DNA of 64,000 nucleotides from NCBI GenBank assembly GCA_019787685.1, contig JAHNUO010000044.1, forward strand, positions 1 through 64,000. Reading direction: 5' to 3'. The DNA comes from Chiua virens. Taxonomy: Eukaryota; Basidiomycota; Agaricomycetes; Boletales; Boletaceae. The notes beneath the pieces are model-generated. The model saw nothing but the letters and a program-made list of their open reading frames with translations. It searched no databases and was not told the origin of the DNA. The position numbers and the translations under genes are program-made. This document shows, in pieces, positions 11,690 through 24,038 of the stretch (position 1 is the first letter of the stretch; each line of letters starts with the position of its first letter).

Positions 11690-11932
11690 ATGCAGACCGT
11701 GAGTGACGGCCTATTTCTCGTCTCCTGGTGGGGTGACGGCTAATGGACACTGGCGGTTACCTCCATTCCCGTTAACGAGGTTTGCTGCTTTGGTGCCAAA
11801 ACCTGCAACTGCTCCTCTACGCACGTTCACTTTCTGTACGCAATGAATGCGCACCGTTGCCTGCTCATCCTGCCTTATTCCGTTATTTCTCGATCTAGTT
11901 GCACCTGCAAGTGCGGCGACTGCAAGTACTAA
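11690..11932 (+). pseudogene. Metallothionein-like gene copy with damaged splice sites and promoter
   Basis: Exon parts aligned to the intact sister at 14137 are 11690-11698, 11756-11820 and 11899-11932. The peptide would have the same 8-Cys pattern, CC-x5-C-x-C-x3-C-x-C-x-C-x2-C, ending CKY. Intron 1 keeps its GTGAGT donor but the last bases with the AG acceptor, present in sisters (attgttgcag), are deleted. Intron 2 has GC instead of GT at its donor. The TATA-containing promoter block of the sisters is also absent. GC donors can work, but loss of the intron 1 acceptor together with promoter loss argues for a dead copy. The coding Cys residues are all retained, so inactivation may be recent. 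Confidence 0.7.
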
Positions 11933-14136
11933 ATTCGAGCTGGCACTCTTCAGCTGACACCCAAATTGTTGTTTCGTTGATATATACATATGTATGGTTA
12001 CTAGTCTAGTGTGCGAGTAACAGGGAGAATGTAGGCGGCCGCATCGAAAATCCAAATATATTGTTGCGTATGTCGAGTTTGTTCAACATTCGATCGATCT
12101 CTACCTCTGGAGTCTGGAGGTTCGAGCCTAAGAAGGCTGTCCAATTCGTTCCACAATTTTTACTAGTCTGATCCATTTGACTATCCGACTCAATTAGGCA
12201 AGCTTAGGGGAACGTGAGGTAAGGAAGGGAAGCTCATTGTAGTATTACCTCGTCACGACTGCGAGGGTACTGCCAGTGAGTGGACCTCCCCAGTCGAGCC
12301 CATATAACATTATCCCAGTGTGTCGATGTTCAAACGCTCATTCCTCTTGGGCATGCTGAAAAAAAAAAATCCCTCCTTTTTATTCTGCTTCTGCACTATC
12401 TGGCCGACGTCCACGAGTCTGAAACTCTTAGCCTGCGATTCGACCAGTCACTAGTCACTTCCCACTCACTGGTACTCTTCACTGGGTAGTTCAACTCCTT
12501 TCAACACCGCGCCACGCTTTGTGCCCTCGCCATTTGCCGTGGTCGATTTCAGTCGTAGACTGATGTATTCTGTGGTAGCTGGCCCGGATCTTTCCAAGCA
12601 TCCTCATGCGGAGAAATTCGGTCTCGGAACAACATTGGATTTGCCTTGCATGTGCTTGACACCTTACATTGGATGCTGACCATACCATGGACCCCAAATT
12701 TAAACTCACTCGAACGTTCAAGTTATCGCGAGGCACATAGCCGGGGAACTGCCACCCTTCCGACTTGGACACCTCCATGGCATGTTTCTGTGCCGCATTT
12801 GCTTCCCATCAAGGGTCCGGTGGAGATAGATTTTCGCGACAGTGAATCCCCTAAGGTGCGTGAGATTTTAGTCCCTAGCCACGGTTAAAGTGGTGCTCCA
12901 CAGTTCGTATCTCTTCAAGATTCGACTCCGTGGATGACATGGCGTCATGTCCACATACCGCGCGGTTTTATCACATTGTTGCCCTTCCTATCACCCATTC
13001 TGAAAGCAGCATATCATCCGCGACTGGAAAGGGACGCAGCAAGCCAGATCTGGACATATGCACACAATCATTGCCGCATATCGTCCACTATATTGTCCAC
13101 CTGGCACAGTACTCAAGGTTCCTCATTGTCAAGGAAACTGGACCTGTGGATATTCAATGGTCGGCCTCATGCTTTCGTCCCTTCGACGCGTAATTTCACA
13201 TATTAAATAAACTCTCCGACTGTGTCGTGGGATGGCGTCATGTGTGCCAAGTAGGACGTTCAAGTATTTTCACATAAATCGGTTGGGGCGGTGATCTCAT
13301 AACACACTTCAAGTCTATGCCAGAAGCTGTGGAAGATTCAAGCCACGGTTCACTGTACTCCACATGCAGAGTGCTATACTCGGATAACTAGTTACGATTT
13401 TCGAACGGCGGCAAACAATTCCATTCGTATGGACTTCATCGCTGCGGTTCGACCGGACATTTGTCCAGGGGGCAGTGTTCCGCAGCGCTCGAAAGGTCGC
13501 CCCAAAAACGTGCACTAGTATGGTTCCGAATCGCATCTTGCATGGAATATCACGTTGGTATAATGTACGCGGAACATGATTGAACCACTTTTCAGGTATG
13601 TCCCAAAACGTCGTGGGACAGAGCTTATCGACGTCGGATACCCTTCCCAAAGAACTGAGATCGGGCTGCAGTACGGTGGGTAAGCTGTGGACCCTTGGCT
13701 CTGGTTTCCTTTGGACCTGTGTTCCTGGCGGAAATAGGGTCCCATAACGCAAGGCCTCCGAGGACCTCTAATATACATGCCAACCATGTCAATGTGCCCG
13801 AAACGATCGATAGCCCCAAACGGCCGGATAGCACTGCACTCTTCGACGGCACCAGAACGCATTGTCATCCCATTTTTGGCACGCCCTGGGGTCTTGCATG
13901 AAAGAGTATCATCTGATGGTGACAGTGTGGGGTGGGATTGTGTACCCCTCCAACCTCCGGATTATGATTGCCAGAATAACCCCGCAAGATAACACCGGAG
14001 GATTTAGCGTAATGAGACATGACCAGAACAGGGGTCTGCGCAAGGGTATAAAACCCCCCGTGGTCCATAGGATCCACTCATCCCCAAAAACCATTCACAC
14101 CGAATCAACTTCTTCTATCATCTCACATACAGCACC
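11933..14136. repeat. Upstream part of duplicated metallothionein unit F1 (plus orientation)
   Basis: From about 12240 this segment is an inverted homologue of the regions upstream of the minus-strand copies: about 18410-19970 and 20760-22770. One border is marked by cgtcacgactgcgagggtac at 12252-12271, matched inverted near 19920 and 22725. Similarity is patchy (many indels) across about 1.9 kb and becomes high in the last 250 bp before the ATG. No protein gene recognised inside. The sequence probably includes distal regulatory DNA of the small gene at 14137. Confidence 0.65.
13958..14055 (+). promoter_or_regulatory. Conserved proximal promoter block with TATA box of metallothionein-like gene
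   Basis: TATAAAA lies at 14047-14053, 84 bp before the ATG at 14137. The block running from the stretch with ccggattatgattgccagaa to the TATA box is repeated, inverted, at 20844-20941 and 24375-24474 with few changes, while sequence further upstream is more diverged. Conservation suggests functional constraint or recent duplication. A specific metal-response element could not be assigned. Confidence 0.6.
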
Positions 14137-14388
14137 ATGCAGACCGTGAGTGACGGCCTATTTCTCGTCTTCTGATGGGGCGATACCTAATGGACGCTGG
14201 TATTGTTGCAGGTCACCTCCATCCCCGTTAACCAGGCTTGCTGCTCTGGTGCCGAAACCTGCAACTGCGCCTCCACGTACGTTCACTTCCTGTACGCAAT
14301 GAATGCACATCGTTGACTGCTCGTCCTGCTTTCTTCCGTTATTTCTTGATCTAGTTGCACCTGCAAGTGCGGCGACTGCAAGCACTAA
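14137..14388 (+). CDS. Metallothionein-like Cys-rich peptide (35 aa, 8 Cys)
   Basis: Three exons, 14137-14145, 14212-14276 and 14355-14388, with GT-AG introns of 66 and 78 nt in phases 0 and 2. The 35-residue product starts MQTVTSIPVNQ, then has 8 Cys in the pattern CC-x5-C-x-C-x3-C-x-C-x-C-x2-C and ends CKH. It has no aromatic residues and no signal peptide, so a cytosolic thiolate metal-binding peptide is the best interpretation. Length is close to known short fungal metallothioneins. The peptide is identical to that of the gene at 20509-20760. An MFS transporter begins about 1 kb downstream on the same strand. Expression is probably driven from the TATA box at 14047. The C-terminus is not a CaaX box, so it is not a lipopeptide pheromone precursor. 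Confidence 0.88.
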
Positions 14389-15419
14389 ATTTCAAGCTGA
14401 TATCCGTTTCAGCTAACAACTTGAAGCACACCTTGTCCGATCTGTTTTTTTGTTGATATGCTTCCGTATGTTATGGATAGTGTGCGAGTAGGTGGAAGAA
14501 GTCCTCGAAAATCCAAATATATTGTTGCGTTTGTCGTCATTGCAACGTTAGACCGACCTTCACGGTTACTATATATAAGTGACAAACTCGATAACAATAA
14601 TACCATCAGCTTGGCATGATTTGTCTTAAGACTTTGCACTGGCATAACCATGACATGACTCGAAGCTGGACGTCGGACAATGAATCCGAGTCGATGGTAC
14701 GGTAGCACTCGAACACGCCAATTCACTCACTGTTAGTAGCTGGAATCTCGAGTGCGGGCTCACAGTCCTGTACTTTCGTTCCACCCTTTCATGTCTGTCC
14801 CTACGGCCGCGGCTACGAGGTCTAGCACCGTATTGCCCCATTTGACCCCATAAAATTGTGATGACCCTATGGTCCATCTCGACGTTCGTCTTTCAGGCTT
14901 TTACCCGGCGCAAGTTTCCCGGAAAGTGTCTGCGACTAGAGCATCCGGCAGTTTGCTCGCCTCTTCCGCCGTGCACCGGCACCTTGTGGCCATTAGTTCA
15001 ACTCCTGTACTCCAAGTTGATACGGCCACTTGCCATGGTAGATTTCAGGTATGCTGAACTGCACAGCCACTAGTACTGTCAACGGAGCTTCCGCTCGCAC
15101 TTCCATTCTATTCTAGGGCGATGATCTCCTGACTCCCTTTCATCCGGTCGATTTCCATCAAGGACCCAGCGCACGTGAAGATAGCTTTGCCATAGCTTTG
15201 CACCCATAATAGGCACGAAGTCTAATCAACGCTACGACATAAATGCACAACTCTCCGCTCTTGCACCAAATGCCCTGTCGACTATTTCTGATACGAAAAT
15301 CACCATACCAAGCATCAAACTGACCAGAGACGCGTTCATGTCTAACTTTAGCTCTGAACCCACCATGTGACCATGCTGCCGGGCCCCGTTTCGTTCCAGA
15401 CGGGTTGCGTGAGTCGCTC
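14389..15419. other. Downstream repeat tail and intergenic DNA before MFS gene 2
   Basis: About 14390-14560 continues the duplicated unit: the stretch tcgaaaatccaaatatattgttgcg is also found near 12040 and, inverted, near 20360. The rest shows no gene. It should contain the promoter of the MFS gene starting at 15420. Confidence 0.5.
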
Positions 15420-17416
15420 ATGTCCACGACTCATTCAACGTCCATGTCCAGGGAAAGCACCAACGGCGACTCTCTCGGAGAACCAAGAGAGTCGACAAGA
15501 CTCCTACATGACGAGGAACGCGATGGCATCTCTCCGCCACCGACAGCCAAGAGTCCAACACCACTTCCAAAAGCCCAGCTTGGCACCCTTGTTGTTGTGC
15601 GCTCTGTCGATCCTATTGCCTACTCCCAAATATTTCCTTTTATCAATCAACTGCTCGCCGATCTTCGTATCGCCAAACCGGAACAAGTTGGGCTTTACAG
15701 TGGACTCATCGTAAGTACATCTTGCTGGTCTCAGCAGGGAATGCAGTGTCTGTGTTATGTGTCATTGACGAGCACCATCATTTTCGGGTTCCGTAGGAGA
15801 GCGCATATTCGCTTGCGCAGGTATTTTCCGTGTATCAATGGGGTCGACTGTCAGGTATGTGTATTATACTTGACTCTATCTGTCTCCGGTCTGCAACTGA
15901 CATTGGTTACACGATTGAAAAGACATTGTTGGCCGGCGTCCCGTCTTGATATTCGGTCTCCTTAGTATTGCAGTGACGACTATTGCATTTGGTTTGTCGA
16001 CTTCGCTCGTTACTATCCTTGCATCACGGTTCCTCGGTCAGTTTTTTTCCTTCTATCCCTCTACCGCTAACTCGAAGATGGCGATTGTATGTCCAGGTGG
16101 ACTAGTGGCAGGAAATATCGCCGTTCTTCACTCGATCCTGGTAGAGATCACAGACGAGACCAACCAAAACATGGCTGTGTCGATATACAGTCTTTCTTGG
16201 TCTACAGGTGCTGTTATCGGGTATGTATGGGCAATACCATTGGAAGTTGTCTCTGAGAGATGTCATTGTAGACCCCTCATCGGTGGAACGTTTGAAAATG
16301 CCGCAACACGCTACCCAAAATATTTTTCATGGCATATTTTCGTGGACCATCCTTATCTGCTGCCTTGCATCATCACTGCGGGATGTGCGCTTCTGGGAGC
16401 GTGCTTGGGTTATTGTATCATAGAAGAGGTCCGTGTTTCAGAGAAAATGTATGGAATTGACCTGTTCATTCTATTTTTTGGAGAAGACACTACCCAGCAA
16501 ACGGAAAGATGCTACCAGTGCCGTTTCCGGGAATGAGCAGCGTTCTCCCTCAAACGGAGGCTCTGCAGGACCTGGTCTTACGGACGCAAAAGCACTTCTC
16601 GCGATTCCGGCCCTGCGAGCATTAATACTCTCCGGACTTGCACTAAGTTTTCTGGCTTCCGCATTTGACGTCGTCTTTACGCTCTTTTGCTACACGCCGG
16701 TCGATGCGGGCGGTTTGGGTCTTCAGGTAAGCATCTCCTGCGTCGGCCACATCTCTTGTATTCTGTGATTGCTTTCTGTCGTCTCACAATTTCTGCAGCC
16801 TTCGACCATTGGCAATTTCCTCGCCTTTGGGGGCACATTCGCCGTACTCCTCCGGCTCGTCGTAATGCCCTATATCCTGCGACAATTTGACTATGTGGCA
16901 ACGTACAATACGTGTATGTATCTTTGGCCTGCCGTGTTCGCGTTTCTGCCTCTGTTCAATATGCTTGCTCGCCCCCCTGCGGAGTCTGAGTTATCCCCTG
17001 GATTTGGAGCTGGCGTCTGGATCGGCCTCGCACTTGTTCTCGCGCTATCCAAAGTCGCAACGATCCCGTATAGCATCACAGTGCTCCTTATCAAACGACA
17101 CGTCCCGAACGTTCAGTCCGCTTCCTCTTCGGTATCCCCGAGTTATGGTACCAGAGACGGATCCGGACTCCGTTCCAGTCCCGCGTCCGCGCCTGGATCA
17201 GGATCTTCCACTCTTGGCCAGAGCAATGGCCTTGTGCAGTTCGCCATGTGCCTGGGACGTGCCGTTGGTCCTATCGTCGTCAGTACTCTGTTTACGACGC
17301 TGAACGGGTCGTCGACGTCGTGGGCGAGGCGGTGGGGAGTTGGTCCGTGGGCGTGGTCGGTCGTGATGGTGTGCTTTGCAATGGTAGGGGCGAGGGTGAC
17401 CAAGGGAATGAGATGA
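15420..17416 (+). CDS. MFS transporter, zinc-induced-facilitator-like (DHA1-type), paralogue 2
   Basis: Seven exons (15420-15710, 15797-15854, 15923-16036, 16097-16220, 16272-16428, 16487-16726, 16799-17416) join in frame to 533 residues. Exons 2-5 have exactly the same lengths as in the paralogue at 8125, and all intron phases agree. The first ATG in frame is 15420. Motifs match: SPTPLPKAQLGTL before helix 1, GRLSDIVGRRPV in loop 2-3, GNIAVLHSILVEITDETNQ, and SNGLVQFAMCLGRAVGP in the C-terminal half. It differs by a longer Ser/Pro/Gly-rich loop (about residues 430-460) before helix 11. The family moves small solutes by proton coupling; zinc, potassium and xenobiotics are known for relatives, the substrate here is unknown. 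It is followed, tail to tail, by a metallothionein-like gene 325 bp away. Confidence 0.88.
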
Positions 17417-17741
17417 TGGATTCACAGAACAATGCGCGGCTCGTTGTGCTTGCTTGCGCTTAGCAGACCCCTCGTCGTCTGTCCATGGTTGTCACTGTTT
17501 GGATAGGACAGAGAATCACATCGTTCTCGTGCATCGTTTGACAGACAAGTTAAGATTATCTTGTCACAAGTGCAGCGGACACCGTACAAAAGGTTCGAAC
17601 GACCTCCCATCATGCCACCTACACCAGTAACACACTGACACAGCAATCACACATAGATATACAAACACGACAGATAAGACCGAGAAATCTGAAGTTACGC
17701 TGTGGAAGCCGGAATTCCATCAAACGCTTAGCACTGTGCAT

Positions 17742-17995
17742 TTAGTGCTTGCAGTCACCGCACTTGCAGGTGCAACTGAACCGAGAAACACAAATTGCGG
17801 ACGGGGGAGCAATCAACGACGCGATTCGTTTGCGGACAGGAATGGAACGTACGTGGAGGTGCAGTTGCAACTTTCGGCACCAGAGCAGCAAGCCTGGTTG
17901 ACGGGGATGGAGGTGACCTGCACAAACGCCACCCGAAGGGCCACCGGTCAACAACCCGCGAAGAACATGAGAAAGAGACCACCCACAGTCTGCAT
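17742..17995 (-). CDS. Metallothionein-like Cys-rich peptide (35 aa, 8 Cys)
   Basis: Minus-strand exons 17987-17995, 17853-17917 and 17742-17775; introns of 69 and 77 nt, GT-AG, same phases as the sisters. The product starts MQTVTSIPVNQ, has the 8-Cys pattern CC-x5-C-x-C-x3-C-x-C-x-C-x2-C and ends CKH. It differs from the 14137 peptide by two spacer substitutions (Ser for Thr before the third Cys, Thr for Ala in the next spacer). The introns are the most diverged of the MQT-type copies, indicating an older duplication than the 20509/14137 pair. It converges on the MFS gene ending at 17416. A cytosolic metal-binding role is inferred from composition. Confidence 0.86.
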
Positions 17996-20508
17996 GATGT
18001 GATGTGTGAGGTAATGAAGTTTCACGTATGAGGATGTACTTGGAGGATGAGTAGGTCTTAGGGATCACGAAGAGGTTTTATACCACTACACAGAGCCCTG
18101 CTTGGTGCTGTTTGTGGCAGGAAGAAGGGCGGTCTGCGATGTCCTCATCGGGATAATCTCTGGGGATCTGGTTAGCAGCCACTGTCATTGTCACACTGTG
18201 GGCGTAATCTCACACCACTTACTAGTAGTACGCTTGCAGTTTCCCTTTCTTGTTCCATCAAATGAAACCTGCTTCAGACCAAAACGGGGTTGCTTAGATA
18301 CAGGAAGTTGGATTAGGACACTAATTTTTTGCTTCATATCTCTGGTGTGGGGACCCGAGGAAGCGGGAGAAGAGCTATAAAAGAAGGTGGATAAGGGCGT
18401 CGGATAAGGGGCCACACTGCCTTGTGGTTGCCTTCGTGTGCAGAAACGGCGAGGTGATACGAACCTTTCCGGATTTCAACGTTCTGCCATACCTACCTTG
18501 GTTAGACCCTCTGAGTGGCTTAATTATGTGGGTCGACCGTGGAGCAGGTGTTTATGGCTTACCCCGTTCCAACGTGAAACGGTGAAACAGGCGAAACCCC
18601 ATACACGTTCTAGGGGGAGGAGTGGAACCTGGAATGTTGCAGCCCATACGAATACAACTGTCTGCCGCGGCTCGAAACCTGCGAACCGTCTGCTTGATAC
18701 AGTTCTCTGCCTGATTGGACACGATAAGCATGGTGTCGATGAGTCATAACTTCTGTGAACTTGAAAGGTATTATGAGAAATCACTGCCCCCGGGCCAACC
18801 CATTTGATACGGCGATATGTGAATTTCCCACTTATCGTGGTACACATGACGCCATACACCGAACCGCGCGCGACACCAAACGTCCAAGAGTTTGTTTGAT
18901 AGGTGAAATTACGAGGGGAAGCATTAGCGGAGGCTCGGAGAGCGCGTCACGAGCACAGGCGGCTATCAGATATGCGCAGATCCTGTACACGTTCCTGACA
19001 ATATTTGAAGCCACATCATATACGCCCACTGGCAGCCCTGAGAATGGTGAACATTATACAGCAAAAAAAGAAAAAATTTCCGGCAACCACCGTTGTGCCA
19101 GTGTCCATATGTCCTGATCCGGCTTGCTGTAGCCATTCAGTGGCAAATAATATTGGGATGATGTGTGATTTATGAAATGGGTGACAGGATGGGGAACAAA
19201 GAAATGAGACCGCGTGGTATGTGTGATGGCCACCATGACCGCGGGACGCCAAGCCGAGTCAAGTGTTGAAAAGGTATGGACAACGGAGCACCGTGGTTTG
19301 AACCGTAACTGGAAGTATCTCACGCACCTGGACCGTAGGGCATTAGTGATCTATCACAGGGATCTGAGGGAAGGCCACAGGCTTCTTGCTTAGTCCAAGT
19401 CCGGGGTGCAAAGGCCCGGGCGTGGTCAAGCCATCGCAGCAGAGGTGTCCTAGAATGGAAGGGCGACTGGTACAGCCACATGCCTCTGCGATAACTTCAA
19501 CGTTCCAGTGGGGTACAGTCGTGCCATGCCAATGCAAGGTGTCAGGCAAACGCAAGGTCGTTCCGAGATCGAATTGTCCGCATGAAGATGCTGGAAAGAC
19601 CAGAGTAGAGTGCCAGTGTGTTCGAATCGGCCCACATCCGAGTCTGAAATCGATCATGGCAAGAGTTTGGTAAGGGGGTCCCGGAGCGTGTCATAGGGCC
19701 TGACAGGTGGTGCCACACAGCGGGTTGAGAGACAGAAACCGCTTTGCAATATACTGCCGGTATAAGAACTTGAAGTAGTCCAGGCAGACATTGACCTGAC
19801 GAGCCAGAAGCAGAGCAAGGATGGGGCAAGATTTACAACTTGAACATACTTGCCAAGAGAAATGAACGTAGAGATGGTACTTGGGACCCATCGTTATATG
19901 GGCCCGACTGGGGGGGTACGGTACCCTCGCAGTCGTCACGAGGTGACCGCTCACTCAGTGACCGCTTCCATTCGGTAGCTTTCGGAGCTATTTGACTGTC
20001 CACACGCGATGAGGCGAGCTTAGGGGATAATGGCGACAGACGACAGCATACGAACTTACAGTAGCAAAAATGAGCTTCAAACTTAAACTCAAGATTTCAG
20101 CTGCTGCTCAGGCTGGCAACCCCTGAGCAACCCAGTAGTAGTGCGCAGGGAATTCAAACATATAAGCTACTTCCAAGACCCAGAGTACACATATGTTTCC
20201 AGAATTCAAACAGATAGTGAGGCACTGGTGACCAATGGATCCGACAATACTGTACGTCGTGTGACGCGACGTGTGTCCATGTCTTTGCTTCCTTCGGGCC
20301 TCGTAGAAATTGCATTGGACGGTCCGGTGAATGACCTTGAACAACAACAAACGCAACATATATGTATTTGGATTTTCGATGGCTTCAAGTTCGCCTACAT
20401 TCTTTCACCTACTCCCACACTATCCATAACATATACATGGCAACGTATCAACGAAATGACAAATCGGAGAAGGTATGATCGTTGGCTAAAGCAAATGCCA
20501 GCTTGGAT
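17996..20508. repeat. Upstream part of duplicated unit R1, and flank
   Basis: About 18410-19970 is homologous to about 21330-22770 in the same orientation and, inverted, to about 12240-13700. Shared landmarks include gcggagcaccg/ccgtttgaaccgt (19280-19310 and 22020-22040) and gtacggtaccctcgcagtc (19917-19935 and 22715-22735). No protein gene was recognised. About 19985-20060 carries atttgactgtccacacgc followed by gaggcgagcttaggggataa, repeated near 22790-22830. Confidence 0.6.
18076..18082 (-). promoter_or_regulatory. TATA box of the metallothionein-like gene at 17742-17995
   Basis: TATAAAA on the minus strand, 80 bp upstream of the ATG, the same spacing as in the sister genes. Sequence beyond the TATA box differs from the conserved block of the other copies. 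Confidence 0.55.
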
Positions 20509-20760
20509 TTAGTGCTTGCAGTCGCCGCACTTGCAGGTGCAACTGGACCGAGAAATTACGGAAGAAAGCAGGACGAGCAGTCAACGACGTGCATCCATTG
20601 CGTGCAGGAAGTGAACGTACGTGGAGGCGCAGTTGCAGGTTTCGGCACCAGAGCAGCAAGCCTGGTTAACGGGGATGGAGGTGACCTGCAACAACACCAG
20701 CGTCCATTAAGCATCGCTCCATCAGGAGACGAGTAATAGGCCGTCGCTCACGGTCTGCAT
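20509..20760 (-). CDS. Metallothionein-like Cys-rich peptide (35 aa, 8 Cys), identical to the 14137 product
   Basis: Minus-strand exons 20752-20760, 20621-20685 and 20509-20542; introns 66 and 78 nt, GT-AG, equal in length to those of the gene at 14137. The encoded peptide is residue for residue the same as the 14137 product, with pattern CC-x5-C-x-C-x3-C-x-C-x-C-x2-C. DNA identity extends into both introns, the promoter and about 150 bp beyond the stop, so the pair are recent inverted duplicates or are kept alike by gene conversion. The role is inferred to be cytosolic metal buffering. Confidence 0.88.
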
Positions 20761-23700
20761 GATGTTGTATGTGAGATGATAGAACAAGTTGATTCGATGT
20801 GAATGGGTTGGAGGTTGAGTAAATTCCATGAATGACGGAGGGTTTTTATACCCTTGCGCGGACCCCTGTCTGGTCATGTCTCATTACGCTAACTCCTCCG
20901 GTGCTATCTTGCGGGATTATTCTGGCGATCATAATCCGGTGCCAGTGGTTGGAACGATACATAATCCCACTCCACCCGCCACCATCAGATGATACTCTTT
21001 TTTCCAAGACCCCGAGCGCGAGCCAGAAATGTCATGGTAGCAATGTGTTTTGGTGCGGTCGAAGAGCGCAATGAGGGGAGGCATGCGTATCAGAGGTCCT
21101 CGGAGGTCTTGCGCTATGGGACCCCGTTTCCGCAAGGAACACAGGTCCAAAAGGGAGCCAGAACTAAGAGTCCATAACTTACCACCGTGACTGTGATATC
21201 CACAGAGGGTCGCCCGTGTAGACTTCCGCAGTTTCGAATCCCAGTTCTCCGGGGAAGGGTATCCGACGTGGATGCACTGTCCCACGCAATTTTAGGACAC
21301 ACCCAAGTTCGAACCGTGCTGACAAATGACAATGATGCTTCCAGTGTGCGTGAAATGAAGAGGTGAAACCCCATACAGTACGGGCCTTTCGAACGCTGGG
21401 GAACACTGCCCCGTGGTCATTGAAAGGGCGAAGAGAGTCCAGCCGAACCGGGGCGACGAAGGCCATACGAATAGGATTGACGAGCCCGCTGCTCGAAAAT
21501 TGTGACTCGTACTCCGGTATAGCTCGCATGCCTAAATGAACACACTAAAGTGTGGTGTCAATGTCCGATAACTTCTGGTGTAGACTTGAAACGCGTGAAG
21601 AAAATTTACTACCCCAACCGATTTGATGCGACGATGTGACATACCACTTATCATGACACACATGACGCCGACCCACGAAACAATTAGAGAGTTTATTTAT
21701 TTGGTATGTGAAATTACGAGATGAACACCAGCAGGACGAAGGCACGAGGACGACGGCCATTAGACATGCACAGGTCAAGTTTCCAATGGAGTCACCGATC
21801 AGATGCTAGAACCCTACCAGGTGGATGATGTGCGGCAACGGTTGTGTGCATACACACAGATCCGGCTTGCTAGGCCCTTTGAGTGGCAAATGATATGCTG
21901 CTTTCGGAACGAGTGGTTGATAGGAAGGGAAGTAAAGAGATAGAATCGCGCGCTATGTGTGATCCGAGTCTCATCGCAGCATGCCAACTATGGAGTCGAG
22001 TCTTGAATAGGTACGGACTGCGGAGCACCGTTTGAACCGTGACCAGGACTAGAATCTCACGCACCTCAGGGCATGCACTTTCTGTCACGAGGCCGTAGAC
22101 TTCGTGCCTGACCCGGGTGTTGCCAAAAGTACATATGGCCAGGTTATCTCCACCAGACCTTGGGTGCAGTTTGACCGGATAGAGGGAACACGGCACAGCA
22201 GCGTGCCCACAGAGATGTCCGAGAATGGAAGGGCAATAGTGGGTTACGTGCCTCGCTATAGCTTGATCATGAACGTTCGAGTGACTGTGCAATCCACTAG
22301 CAAGGCATGGGGGTGTTCAATGTAGGGTGTCAGGTAAATGGAAGGCAAACGCAACGTCGTAGTCGGACCCAGTTAACCGTATGAAGATGTCTGGAAGGAC
22401 CAGAAGTTTCCCCACTGATCAGAAATCGACCACGGCAAGTTGCGAGGTCACAGAGCGTGGCGTGGAGTACTTAGCCACGATCTGGTGCCAAACAGCGGGA
22501 GAGGCAGTAGCTAGTCGAAGCGCCGGAGAGGAGTCGGACACTGCGCTCTGCAATATCTTGCCTGCGTAAATCCTACACGCATGTTGGCGGGCAGACATTG
22601 GCCTGACGAACCAGAAGAAGAGCACTAGGATGGGGGAAGCTTTCCAGCGTGGTTGCCAAGACTCGGGAGAAGGGAACTGAAAAGCAGTGGGATCATCGTT
22701 ATATAGGTTCAACTGGGAGGGTACGGTACCCTCGCAGTCATCGTCACGAGGTGACCATTATATTCAACTTCCATCTGGGGTCATTTGACTGTTGATGGGC
22801 AATGAGGCGAGTTTAGGGGATAATGGCGACAGGTGGGGTAAGCCGACCGGATTGATAGCACAAGTGTGAAACGAAAATGAGCTTCACTGCCAAGCTCGAA
22901 CTTCCAGCTGCCAACTCAGTGAGTTGGTGTTCGAGTGCCATCACGGCTTAGTACCGTGTAATGTTACTCTGATTCTTGCAAATAAGAGAAAGGGCCGCTT
23001 AGAAGAGCGTTGATGAATCGATGATACTTAAAGTTGTCCTTGCTAGTGTTTCTATCATGATAGAGACTATAGTCGACATACTCATAGTGCATAGAGTTTG
23101 GGCCGGACGCATCGTGGGGCCAGCCAAAATTATCAAAAATTGAATAACGCAATGCTATTGCATTCAAGTTGACACTCAGAAGCGAATGTGCATCACATCG
23201 ATATAGCAATTTAGCTAGTAGTCTCGAGCTTGGTGACGATGCATGTGTAACTGTTCCATTCCATTGAGGCCGTGATGAAATATTGTAAAGTTTGTCGTCA
23301 CAATGGCAACACCATGAGATTGACCGGCTACCAGCAAATTTGAAGGTTTTTGACTGTCTTTGCACCAGTGCTGCCAGGTTGATGAAGTGTCAGTGATTAC
23401 AGTATGTAAAGACCTGATGAGCGTGAGCGACTTGAAATCATTCTTATCCCTCCATGCCAGTGCCAAGTACTTGAATTGAAGCGAAAACCACGAGCAAAAC
23501 TTGCCGTTGCCAACGGTACCAAACCCGCCAAGCGTGCATCATGGATGCCGAGGGATCGGAGGAGGATGCGACGGTATGTATTATGAGTGTGTCGACTATA
23601 ATACCAGGATCACACTGCCCCGTGCGCGTTACTGCCGTCTCAGGTTCAGTGCGCCGTGGAGTGTGCGACACCTAGTAACAGGTTACATGCAGCTCTCTTG

Positions 23701-24038
23701 TCCATCCGTCACTGGCTCCAAGACGGGTTTTTAATTTCCAGGTTTCAAGAATAAGTATCAGTAAGTATGTCTTCGCCCTCTTCGGCCCTCGTAGAGATGC
23801 GGCAACGCGGGAAACAGACACTGATAGAAAGTACGTCGAAGGAAGGTAAGCCGGAGGTGCAAGTCGGTCGAACGTTGAACAAATGATGGCAAACGCAATT
23901 GTGTACTTGAATTTTCGATGACTCCGCCTACATTCTTCCACCTACTCACACTAACCATACATATACATGGCAACGTATCAACGAAACGACAAATTGGAGA
24001 AGGTATGATCGTTGGCTAAAGTAAATGCCAGCTTGGAT
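20761..24038. repeat. Upstream part of duplicated unit R2, then spacer to unit R3
   Basis: About 20761-22770 is the minus-orientation unit homologous to 12240-14136 (inverted) and 18410-19970. About 22840-23880 has no clear homology to the other units and no recognised gene. About 23890-24010 resumes similarity to 20360-20480 (stretch acatatacatggcaacgtatcaacgaaa), the tail downstream of the next copy. Confidence 0.6.
20844..20941 (-). promoter_or_regulatory. Conserved proximal promoter block with TATA box
   Basis: TATAAAA at 20850-20844 on the minus strand, 83 bp before the ATG at 20760. The 100-bp block up to about 20941 matches 13958-14055 (inverted) and 24375-24474. Confidence 0.6.
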
